Of a DNA stretch of 23,227 nt, positions 8,431-16,081 are shown in pieces (positions within the stretch are counted from its first letter, which is position 1; every line of letters begins with the position of its first letter). Position numbers and translations under genes: made by a program. This stretch comes from UBA1738 sp045591565 (GTDB taxonomy: Bacteria > Bacillota > Clostridia > UBA1381). The DNA lies in the NCBI GenBank assembly GCA_045591565.1, contig JAZNTB010000062.1:1-23227 (forward strand), given 5' to 3'. The notes beneath the pieces are model-generated. The model did no database searches, was not told where the DNA came from, and worked only from the letters and a program-made list of their open reading frames with translations.

Positions 8431-9677
8431 AAAAAGTATTATTTTTAGTAGGAAATTATCTGCCCAAAATGTCTGCAAACGGTGTTTGTTGCCATCAAAT
8501 AATAAAAAAATATATCAGTATGGGGTATGATGTTACATGCATCGCAAATGAACAGTATAAAACCCCAAAAGAGATGGTTGACGCAGGCATTAAAATTCAT
8601 TATGTTAAGATTCCTCTGTCTTATAAGCTTAATATCTATAAAAATCACACAAAAAGCGGAACAACAAAAATTATTTATAATGTTTTATCTAAACTTTATG
8701 GTTACATAAACTATATTACCTCTGCTGTGAGTTTTCCTTTGGTTTCAAAATCTTTTACAAAAAAAATTTTGAAACTTGCTGAAAAACTACACAAAAAAAA
8801 CCTATATGACATCGTAATAGGAGTTAACTTCCCAACAGATGATGCTTATGCTGCATGCAAATTAAAAAAGAAATACAAAGACCTGTGCTGCGTTGCCTAT
8901 TTGTTAGACCCTATTTCCGATGGACGAAAGCACAATCTTTTAACAGATGATTGCAAAAGAAAAAAGGGGCTTAAATTTGAAAAATATATATTATCGGTTG
9001 CTGATTTGGTAATAGTCCAGAAAGAGCACAGGGAACATTTTGAAAAAAATTATGACAGTAATAGCCTGAAGAATGTACATTACCTAGGAGTGCCGCTTCT
9101 GACCAAAAAAGATGGTGACAAAACACCTCAAAATGACCCTAAGGTTGTTCTTTATGCAGGCTCACTTTTTAAAGATATAAGAAATCCCGAATTTATTATA
9201 AATGTATTTAAGCACTGCACAAATACATTGTTGAAAATTTATACACCTGCCGACAAGGAATGGCTCAGCAGTCTTGTGGGTGACTGTAAAAATATACTCC
9301 TTTATAGTCCCGTATCACATAAAGAAATAGAACAACTTTCGTCAGATGCAGATGCCTTTTTAAATGTCGGCAACTCATACTGTGGTGCCGCTCCAAGCAA
9401 AATGATTGAGTGTATGTCCTACGGTAAGCCCATTATCAATACCTACCGTATTGATAACGACCCCAGCGATGCAACTCTTAAGCTATATCCCCTATCCCTT
9501 TCATTTGACGAAAGAAATACGGATTATAAAGATGCCGCTGATAAAATAGATAACCTTTTAGCAACAGAACATAAAAAAATCTCATTCGAGAACTTAAGGG
9601 ATATATTTTATGACGAAACTCCCGAAAAGTTTATAGAACTTATTAAAATGAATGGAATGCGTGAAGATAATGAATAA
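8427..9677 (+). CDS. Glycosyltransferase, divergent GT4/GT1-like
   Basis: A 416-residue GT-B-type protein. The N-terminus (MKKVLFLVGNYLPKMSANGV) and a donor-domain start at VVLYAGSLFKDIRNPEF are recognisable. The C-terminal donor motif is GAAPSKMIECMSYGKPIINT. The first Glu of the classical E-x7-E is Gly here, a variant seen in the P-S-K subgroup of capsule glycosyltransferases, where the second Glu is kept. A Lys-rich central part (about 70-200) may mediate membrane contact. The gene is very AT-rich with long A runs, like the flippase gene after it, which it overlaps by 8 bases. A role in repeat-unit assembly is inferred from position. Confidence 0.8.
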   Translation: MKKVLFLVGNYLPKMSANGVCCHQIIKKYISMGYDVTCIANEQYKTPKEMVDAGIKIHYVKIPLSYKLNIYKNHTKSGTTKIIYNVLSKLYGYINYITSAVSFPLVSKSFTKKILKLAEKLHKKNLYDIVIGVNFPTDDAYAACKLKKKYKDLCCVAYLLDPISDGRKHNLLTDDCKRKKGLKFEKYILSVADLVIVQKEHREHFEKNYDSNSLKNVHYLGVPLLTKKDGDKTPQNDPKVVLYAGSLFKDIRNPEFIINVFKHCTNTLLKIYTPADKEWLSSLVGDCKNILLYSPVSHKEIEQLSSDADAFLNVGNSYCGAAPSKMIECMSYGKPIINTYRIDNDPSDATLKLYPLSLSFDERNTDYKDAADKIDNLLATEHKKISFENLRDIFYDETPEKFIELIKMNGMREDNE

Positions 9678-11199
9678 GAAGCAAAAAAGTTTGTTTAATG
9701 CTGTTACAGCATTTATGAAGATTGTTTTGACAAGTATTTTAAATCTTGTACTTGCAAAAGAAATACTTTTGAAATTCGGTTCAGATTACAATGGTATCAA
9801 TGCAACTATTTCCCAGATTATAAGTACCTTGTTGATACTGGAGGGCGGATTTACACTTGCCAGCAATGTTGCACTTTTTACCCCACTTGTCCAAAAAGAC
9901 TATAAGACGATAAACGGAATTCTTTCTGCTACAAGAATTCAATTTCTAAAGGTTGGTCTTATTGTTTTTACTTTAGGAACATTGGTGGCATTTTTGTATC
10001 CCTTTACCATAACAAGCGAAATGCCATATTTTACAGTCGTAGCTCTAACATATACCGTGCTTATTCCAGCTGCAGCGAACTTAGGTATAAATATGAAATA
10101 CCGGGTAATGATTCTTGCAGACCAAAAGGAATATATTATAACTACCCTGACTACAGTTACAACAATTATAGGTACAGTGCTTACTATTGTGGCTGTTAAA
10201 TCAGGCTGTGATATTGTTTTTGCCAGATCTATTACTATGGCGTTTTCACTCATTTGTTACTTCTTGATTCAACAGTACTGCAAAAAACATTACTCCTATA
10301 TTGATTTTAAGGAAAAACCATTATATAATGAAATAAAAGGAACGAAGCAGGTTATTTTCCTAAAACTGACCTCTGTATTATATACTACAATTCCTACTGT
10401 GGTAATATCCACAATATCAGGAAACGGAACATTACTGGCAAGTGTGTATTCAGTGTATAAAAGTGTAACTATAATGATCAGAAACGCCATTACTGCCGTA
10501 ATAAACGCGCCAAGATTAAGTTTTGGTGCTTTGATTGCCGAAGAAAAAAAGGATGAACTTATAAAGCTTTTTAATGTTTATGAGCTGATAGCATGTCTCG
10601 CAATCAATATTTTTGTAGGCACTACCGCGTTACTTATTCTTCCCTTTATCACACTATATACCAACGGTGTTTCAGATATAAGCTATTACAACCCTATACT
10701 TGCAGCAATTATGTTGCTGACCGTTTTTATAGAAATTCTGCATATCCCAAGTGGTCAGATAATTCAGATGAGCGGGAAGTTCAAGGTCTCAAAAAACATT
10801 CAGTTTACAGCTTGCATTGTACTTTTAATCTCAATGGTTTTAGGAAAGATCTTCTGGGGTATGTTTGGTGTCGCAGCTTCCACTCTTTTGGGTGCGTTGG
10901 TCTTAGCCGTACTTGAGATAGGATATGTCAGAAAATATATCTTTAAAGCTTCTATGAAAAACTTCCTGAAAAATTTTATACCAAGTGCTATCATATATAC
11001 TGTCGCAACCTTGATTGGAAACAGTAATGTTATAAATTTTGATAATTACTATATGTTTATATTCTACGGCATGCTTTGCGCTATATCACTATCGTTAGTA
11101 TCCGTAGCCACTTACTATATTGTCAATAAAAGCGCCCTGCTCACAGTTAAAGATATGTGTATGGAGCTATTGTTAAGAAATAAAACTAAAAGGAGATAA
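9670..11199 (+). CDS. wzx: Wzx-type oligosaccharide flippase (MOP superfamily)
   Basis: A 509-residue polytopic membrane protein, expected to flip undecaprenyl-linked repeat units across the cytoplasmic membrane. About 12-14 hydrophobic segments alternate with short polar loops. The N-terminal block with KFGSDYNGINATISQI followed by EGGFTLASNVALF and a polar KDYKTING loop is typical of Gram-positive polysaccharide transporters of the PST family. I place the start at ATG 9670 (MNKKQKS), with GAAG just upstream. An in-frame ATG at 9652 would add six residues and deepen the overlap with the glycosyltransferase gene. It ends two bases before the fnlA start, with AAAGGAGAT serving fnlA. Together with the Wzy-like protein it defines a Wzx/Wzy-dependent pathway. 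Confidence 0.9.
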   Translation: MNKKQKSLFNAVTAFMKIVLTSILNLVLAKEILLKFGSDYNGINATISQIISTLLILEGGFTLASNVALFTPLVQKDYKTINGILSATRIQFLKVGLIVFTLGTLVAFLYPFTITSEMPYFTVVALTYTVLIPAAANLGINMKYRVMILADQKEYIITTLTTVTTIIGTVLTIVAVKSGCDIVFARSITMAFSLICYFLIQQYCKKHYSYIDFKEKPLYNEIKGTKQVIFLKLTSVLYTTIPTVVISTISGNGTLLASVYSVYKSVTIMIRNAITAVINAPRLSFGALIAEEKKDELIKLFNVYELIACLAINIFVGTTALLILPFITLYTNGVSDISYYNPILAAIMLLTVFIEILHIPSGQIIQMSGKFKVSKNIQFTACIVLLISMVLGKIFWGMFGVAASTLLGALVLAVLEIGYVRKYIFKASMKNFLKNFIPSAIIYTVATLIGNSNVINFDNYYMFIFYGMLCAISLSLVSVATYYIVNKSALLTVKDMCMELLLRNKTKRR

Positions 11200-11201
11200 C
11201 T

Positions 11202-12248
11202 ATGTCACTATTCAAAGATAAAACCCTGTTAATCACAGGCGGTACAGGCTCGTTCGGAAACGCTGTTTTAAACCGCTTTTTAAAAACCGATATCGGCGAA
11301 ATCCGTATCTTCTCCCGCGACGAAAAAAAGCAGGACGATATGCGCCACGAATATCAGGTGAAATATCCTGAGTTTGCAGCTAAAATCAAGTTCTATATCG
11401 GAGATGTACGCGACCTTCAAAGTGTCAAAAATGCAATGCACGGCGTTGACTACATTTTCCACGCGGCAGCTTTAAAGCAGGTTCCTTCCTGTGAATTCTT
11501 TCCGGTAGAAGCTGTTAAAACCAATGTTTTGGGAACGGACAATGTTCTAACCGCGGCAATCGAGGCAGGGGTTAAAAAGGTCATTTGCCTTTCGACAGAC
11601 AAGGCGGCATACCCTGTGAATGCGATGGGAACATCAAAAGCAATGATGGAAAAGGTCGTAGTTGCAAAATCAAGAACGGTTTCTCCGGATAAAACAACCA
11701 TCTGCTGTACACGCTACGGCAATGTTATGTGCTCACGCGGAAGCGTAATCCCTTTGTGGATTGACCAGATAAGAGCAGGCGAGGCAATAACCTTGACAGA
11801 CCCGTCAATGACGAGATTTATCATGAGTCTTGAAGAGGCTGTTGACCTTGTACTTTTCGCATTTGAAAACGGAGAAAACGGAGATATTTTAGTTCAAAAG
11901 GCTCCTGCCTGCACTATACAGACTCAAGCTGAGGCTACCTGTGAGCTATTCGGTGGCGACAAGGATAAGATACGAATTATTGGCATCCGCCACGGCGAAA
12001 AGATGTATGAAACACTTCTTACAAATGAAGAATGTGCAAACGCAATCGATATGGGCGATTTCTACAGAGTTCCTGCCGACAAGCGTGACTTAAACTATGA
12101 TAAATACTTCAAAGAGGGTGACGAAAACAGAAATCCCCTTACAGAATTTAACTCAAACAATACAGAGCTTTTAACAGTAAGCCGGGTTAAAGAGAAAATG
12201 CTTGAGCTTGCATATATAAAGGAAGAACTTAGAAGGAATAATATCTAA
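11202..12248 (+). CDS. fnlA: UDP-GlcNAc 4,6-dehydratase / 5-epimerase (FnlA/CapE)
   Basis: First enzyme of UDP-N-acetyl-L-fucosamine synthesis: it converts UDP-GlcNAc to the 4-keto-6-deoxy sugar with epimerisation. The 348-residue extended SDR has the NAD(P)-binding GGTGSFG at 13-19, DVRD at 68-71, the HAAALKQVP block at 87-95 and STDKA at 131-135. The active site reads NAMGTSKAMMEK. Met142 stands where most SDRs have Tyr, with Lys146 four residues on, which is the known feature of the CapE/FnlA/WbjB class. Length equals the family norm. AGGAG lies 7-8 bases before the ATG. The other two pathway genes follow downstream but after one intervening gene. Confidence 0.95.
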   Translation: MSLFKDKTLLITGGTGSFGNAVLNRFLKTDIGEIRIFSRDEKKQDDMRHEYQVKYPEFAAKIKFYIGDVRDLQSVKNAMHGVDYIFHAAALKQVPSCEFFPVEAVKTNVLGTDNVLTAAIEAGVKKVICLSTDKAAYPVNAMGTSKAMMEKVVVAKSRTVSPDKTTICCTRYGNVMCSRGSVIPLWIDQIRAGEAITLTDPSMTRFIMSLEEAVDLVLFAFENGENGDILVQKAPACTIQTQAEATCELFGGDKDKIRIIGIRHGEKMYETLLTNEECANAIDMGDFYRVPADKRDLNYDKYFKEGDENRNPLTEFNSNNTELLTVSRVKEKMLELAYIKEELRRNNI

Positions 12249-13436
12249 ATGAAAAAAAACATTTTATTTATGCTACAGCTCATTTCCTCTGCACTTACCG
12301 GCTCTCGACCGCCTCAAAGCGATGATGGTATTTCATGGGAGCTGATTTACGAAATATCGAAAAATCACAGCATTACAAACCTTATCGCCTATCCTATCGC
12401 TGATAATAGCTATAATATGTCAGATGAATTGAAGGACAAATTTACCAAAAAGCTGTTTGAACGGGTTTTTGTAACCGAAAACCAGAACGCAGAGATTGAC
12501 AGGCTCGTTACGGCATTTGAAGCAAATGACATTTCATATATGCCGTTAAAGGGTCTGGTATTGCAGAATCTTTACCCAAGCTGTGATATGCGTTCTATGG
12601 TAGATGCGGATATCCTTATAAAATGCGAGGAATATGGGAAAATTGCGGAAATTATGCAAAATCTCGGGTACTCCTTTGCAGGCGAAAGCGACCATGAATA
12701 CAACTTTTTCAAAAAGCCGTTTATTCACATAGAGCTTCATAAGCATCTTATTCCGTCATACAATGAGGATATGTATGCATATTTCGGCAACGGCTGGAGG
12801 TCGGCAAAGAAATGCGATGGTTTCTGCGGAAGATACGAGCTTAGCACAGAGGATAATTTTATATATGTTCTTTCACACTTTGCTAAGCATTACCGTGACG
12901 GCGGAATCGGTATAAAGCATGTTATCGACATCCATCTGCTGTGCGAAAAGTACACAAATATGGATAAAGACTATCTTGAGCAAAATCTTTTAAAGCTCAA
13001 TCTGTATGAATTTTATAGGAATGTTCTGCATCTCATTGATGCGTGGTTTCGGGGCGGCGAGTTTGACGAAACAGTATGCGATATGACCGCATATATAGTG
13101 AACAGCGGAAACTTCGGTTCCATAAAAAATTCAATGTCAGCATCAGCAATACGGGAAAACAAAACGCTGGATGATGCAGCAAAATTCAAGTACATAAAGT
13201 CTGTATTCCCCGCTCCTGCTAAAATGAAAAAAATATTTCCGGTTTTGAACAAAGCGCCGTACCTTATGCCTGTAATGTGGCTATGGCGAGTTGTGCGTCT
13301 TGTCCTTTTCAGGAAAGAAAAAATTTCAACACTCAAAAATAATGCGGCTATGATTAAAAATGATAGTGTACATAAATTTAATGAACATATAAAATCAGTA
13401 GGTCTTGATATTTATAACGGAAGGAGAAAGTCGTGA
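12249..13436 (+). CDS. Uncharacterised nucleotidyltransferase family protein (NTP_transf_5-like)
   Basis: A 395-residue protein resembling the uncharacterised nucleotidyltransferase family often found in polysaccharide loci. The core is YMPLKGLVLQNLYP (residues 97-110), then DMRSMVDADILIK (113-125), in which the LKG, the Arg and the D119-x-D121 pair match the expected nucleotide- and metal-binding positions. Further acidic/His blocks follow (HIELHKHL; YVLSHFAKHYRDGGIGIKHVIDIHLL). A moderately hydrophobic patch occurs near residues 335-350. The ATG directly follows the fnlA stop, and its TGA overlaps the GTG of fnlB, so it is embedded in the fnl operon. Function is unknown; it might modify the intermediate sugar nucleotide, the polymer or a regulator, but nothing in the sequence decides this. 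Confidence 0.72.
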   Translation: MKKNILFMLQLISSALTGSRPPQSDDGISWELIYEISKNHSITNLIAYPIADNSYNMSDELKDKFTKKLFERVFVTENQNAEIDRLVTAFEANDISYMPLKGLVLQNLYPSCDMRSMVDADILIKCEEYGKIAEIMQNLGYSFAGESDHEYNFFKKPFIHIELHKHLIPSYNEDMYAYFGNGWRSAKKCDGFCGRYELSTEDNFIYVLSHFAKHYRDGGIGIKHVIDIHLLCEKYTNMDKDYLEQNLLKLNLYEFYRNVLHLIDAWFRGGEFDETVCDMTAYIVNSGNFGSIKNSMSASAIRENKTLDDAAKFKYIKSVFPAPAKMKKIFPVLNKAPYLMPVMWLWRVVRLVLFRKEKISTLKNNAAMIKNDSVHKFNEHIKSVGLDIYNGRRKS

Positions 13437-14575
13437 ATATACTGATAACAGGAGCAAAAGGCTTCGTAGGGAAAAATCTTGTTGAGGCTTTAAAAAACAT
13501 CCGTGACGGTAAGGATAAAACCTACTCCGTCACAAGCGACTTAAATATTTTTGAGTATGATATAGACTCAAATACCGAAAAGCTTTTAGAATACTGCAAA
13601 AAAGCCGATTTTGTTTTCAATCTGGCGGGAGTGAACAGGCCAAAGGATGAAAAAGAATTCATGGACGGTAATTTCGGCTTTGCTTCAACCCTGCTTGACT
13701 GTCTCGAGAAATGCGGCAACAACTGCCCTGTGATGCTCTCATCATCTATTCAGGCAGAGCTTGAAAATCCATACGGTAAATCAAAAAAGGCAGGAGAAGA
13801 CTTATTCTTCAGCTACGGCAAAAGAACCGGTGCAAAGGTTTTGGTATACCGCTTTCCCAATATTTTCGGTAAGTGGGCACGCCCCAACTATAACAGTGCT
13901 GTCGCAACCTTCTGCCACAATATTGCGCACAACCTTGACATAACCATAAATGACCGAAATCATATGATGACTCTGGTTTATATCGATGATGTTGTAAATG
14001 AGCTTATAATGGCGCTTTCCGGCAGTGAAACCCGCAAAGGTGATCTTTGCATAGTTCCTGTTTCCCATAATGCTACCCTGGGCAAAATCGCCGACCTTTT
14101 ATACTCATTCAAAAACGGCAGAGAAAAGCTTGAGGTTATAAATACTGCAAACAGCTTCGAAAATAAGCTGTATGCCACATATCTTTCATATTTACCCGAG
14201 GACAAGTTCTCTTATCCTTTAAAAATGAACTGCGACTCACGAGGAAGCTTTACTGAAATTATACGCACGCCCGACCGCGGTCAGTTTTCTGTTAATATTT
14301 CAAAGCCGGGAATCACCAAAGGCAATCACTGGCATAATACCAAAAACGAGAAGTTCTGCGTGGTAAGCGGAAATGGCGTAATAAGATTTAGGAAAATTGG
14401 CAGTAATGAAGTTTTAGAGTACTTTGTTTCAGGCGATAAAATAGAGGTTGTGGATATCCCCACGGGATATACCCACAACATTGAAAATCTAGGGGATACC
14501 GATATGGTCACATTTATGTGGGCAAACGAATGCTTTAATCCTGAAAAGCCTGATACATTTTTTGAGGAAGTGTAA
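13433..14575 (+). CDS. fnlB: Bifunctional SDR reductase/cupin of UDP-L-FucNAc synthesis (FnlB/CapF)
   Basis: Second enzyme of the UDP-L-FucNAc pathway: it epimerises and reduces the 4-keto intermediate to UDP-N-acetyl-L-talosamine-type product using NADPH. The 380-residue protein has an N-terminal SDR domain with GAKGFVG (7-13), AGVNRP and the catalytic Y-x-x-x-K in NPYGKSKK. A C-terminal cupin domain from about residue 270 has GNHWHNTKNEKFCVV (His299, His301) and PTGYTHNI (His348), the expected Zn-binding set of CapF. The start is a GTG preceded by AAGGAGAAAG and overlapping the previous stop (GTGA). The two-domain layout is what separates CapF from single-domain reductases. Location is cytosolic. 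Confidence 0.94.
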   Translation: MNILITGAKGFVGKNLVEALKNIRDGKDKTYSVTSDLNIFEYDIDSNTEKLLEYCKKADFVFNLAGVNRPKDEKEFMDGNFGFASTLLDCLEKCGNNCPVMLSSSIQAELENPYGKSKKAGEDLFFSYGKRTGAKVLVYRFPNIFGKWARPNYNSAVATFCHNIAHNLDITINDRNHMMTLVYIDDVVNELIMALSGSETRKGDLCIVPVSHNATLGKIADLLYSFKNGREKLEVINTANSFENKLYATYLSYLPEDKFSYPLKMNCDSRGSFTEIIRTPDRGQFSVNISKPGITKGNHWHNTKNEKFCVVSGNGVIRFRKIGSNEVLEYFVSGDKIEVVDIPTGYTHNIENLGDTDMVTFMWANECFNPEKPDTFFEEV

Positions 14576-14599
14576 TCTTACAGAAAAGAGGATAAAATA

Positions 14600-15787
14600 A
14601 TGAAAATCAGAACTGACTACACAGACATTAAATTTAAGAATAACGGGAAACTGAAGCTTTTGATAATCGTCGGCACCCGTCCTGAAATCATCCGCCTTGG
14701 TGCGGTTATAAACAAATGCAGGAGCTATTTCGATACAATTTTAGCACATACCGGACAAAACTATGACTATAACCTAAACGGTGTTTTCTTCCGCGACTTA
14801 AAGCTTGATGCTCCTGATGTTTATATGGATGCTGTTGGCAGCGACCTTGGCGAAACGGTTGGTAATATTATCAACTGCTCATATAAACTGATGAATGAAA
14901 TCAAACCGGACGCTCTTCTTATTTTAGGCGACACAAACTCCTGTCTTTCAGCAATTGCCGCAAAGCGTCTGCATATTCCGATTTTCCATATGGAAGCCGG
15001 AAACCGATGCAAGGACGAATGTCTGCCTGAGGAAACAAACCGCAGAATTGTGGATATCATTTCTGATGTAAACCTTGCATACTCTGAGCACGCAAGAAAG
15101 TACCTTCACGAGTGCGGTCTGCCAAAAGAGCGCGTGTATGTGACAGGCTCACCAATGGCTGAGGTGCTCTCTGGCAATCTTGATGACATAAAGGCAAGCG
15201 ATATTCACAAAAAGCTCGGTCTTACCAAAGGAAGATACATTCTTCTATCTGCACACAGAGAGGAAAATATCGATACCGAAAAGAATTTTATGAGCCTTTT
15301 TACAGCCGTAAATAAAATGGCTGAAAAATATGATATGCCGATTTTATATTCGTGTCACCCAAGAAGCAAGAAAAGGCTCGAAGAATCGGGCTTTAAGCTT
15401 GACAAGCGGGTAATTCAGCATGAGCCGCTCGGTTTTTTTGACTACAACTGTCTGCAAATGAATGCTTTTGCAGTTGTTTCGGATTCAGGAACTCTTCCGG
15501 AGGAAAGTTCGTTCTTTGCCAGTATCGGCAACCCTATTTCTGCCGTCTGCATCCGCACCTCGACAGAAAGACCTGAGGCGCTTGATAAGGCTTGCTTCAT
15601 TCTTGCCGGTATAGACGAAACAGGTCTTCTACAGGCAATTGATACCGCTGTAGCTATGACCCAAAACAACGATTTTGGTATCCCTGTTCCCGACTATATT
15701 GAGGAAAATGTTTCGACTAAAGTTGTTAAAATAATCCAGTCTTACACCGGAGTTGTAAATAAAATGGTCTGGAGAAAAGATATATAA
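14600..15787 (+). CDS. fnlC: UDP-N-acetyl-L-talosamine 2-epimerase (FnlC/CapG), WecB-like fold
   Basis: Last enzyme of the pathway, giving UDP-N-acetyl-L-fucosamine. The 395-residue protein belongs to the UDP-GlcNAc 2-epimerase superfamily. Motifs are VGTRPEIIRL (24-33), HTGQNYD (50-56), GDTNS (110-114), HMEAGNRCKDECLPEETNRR (130-149), SAHREENID (217-225) and SDSGTLPEE. The variant HMEAGNRCKDE, rather than HVEAGLR of WecB, together with the preceding fnlA and fnlB, points to CapG/FnlC rather than a ManNAc-forming WecB. AAGAGGAT lies 8 bases upstream of the ATG. It is the last gene of the capsule operon and ends four bases inside the left arm of a strong palindromic terminator. Confidence 0.94.
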   Translation: MKIRTDYTDIKFKNNGKLKLLIIVGTRPEIIRLGAVINKCRSYFDTILAHTGQNYDYNLNGVFFRDLKLDAPDVYMDAVGSDLGETVGNIINCSYKLMNEIKPDALLILGDTNSCLSAIAAKRLHIPIFHMEAGNRCKDECLPEETNRRIVDIISDVNLAYSEHARKYLHECGLPKERVYVTGSPMAEVLSGNLDDIKASDIHKKLGLTKGRYILLSAHREENIDTEKNFMSLFTAVNKMAEKYDMPILYSCHPRSKKRLEESGFKLDKRVIQHEPLGFFDYNCLQMNAFAVVSDSGTLPEESSFFASIGNPISAVCIRTSTERPEALDKACFILAGIDETGLLQAIDTAVAMTQNNDFGIPVPDYIEENVSTKVVKIIQSYTGVVNKMVWRKDI

Positions 15788-15824
15788 AACGACGCATACC
15801 CAATTGGGTATGCGTCGTTTTATA
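15783..15824. terminator. Perfect palindrome, bidirectional rho-independent terminator between fnlC and the tail-fibre cassette
   Basis: The two arms of 21 bases are perfectly complementary with no spacer in the DNA (centre CCCAATTGGG at 15799-15808). In RNA this gives a long hairpin with a small AATT loop. A TTTTAT run follows the GC-rich core on the + strand and a TTTTATAT run follows on the - strand. It lies between convergent genes, so it can stop both fnlC and the - strand 79-residue gene. Confidence 0.9.
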
Positions 15825-15841
15825 ACAGTTGAAATATACCT

Positions 15842-16081
15842 TTATTGTATTAAATTTGCTTCTAAACTGTTAATTTCCTCGCGCCATGCCTGACGCTGCA
15901 ACCTTACAGACTCATATTCTTCTGCAGATATCCAGCCTTCGGCATATTTAATTGCCTTATAGTCGGTATCCTGAAGCTTCTGCTTCAATTCGTTTATTCT
16001 GTCTGCCGTGAACTCAGCATTAATTTGCGCTTCTTCGTCAGGTGTCATATCTCGCACTATTCCGTTTTCATTGATTTTCAT
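15842..16081 (-). CDS. Small prophage tail-associated protein
   Basis: A 79-residue, charged, helical protein. The N-terminal part (MKINENGIVRDMTPDEEAQ) leads into a coiled-coil-like segment, LKQKLQDTDYKAIKYAEGW then EYESVRLQRQAWREEINSLE. This L-x-x-T-D-Y-K-x-I-K and R-Q-x-W-R-x-E-I-N pattern is one I recognise from small genes that follow tail-fibre genes in Firmicutes prophages; the molecular role is not established, and tail-fibre assembly or attachment is a guess. The ATG overlaps the end of the tail-fibre gene by 14 bases, so the two form one operon ending at the palindromic terminator. Confidence 0.7.
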   Translation of the reverse strand: MKINENGIVRDMTPDEEAQINAEFTADRINELKQKLQDTDYKAIKYAEGWISAEEYESVRLQRQAWREEINSLEANLIQ

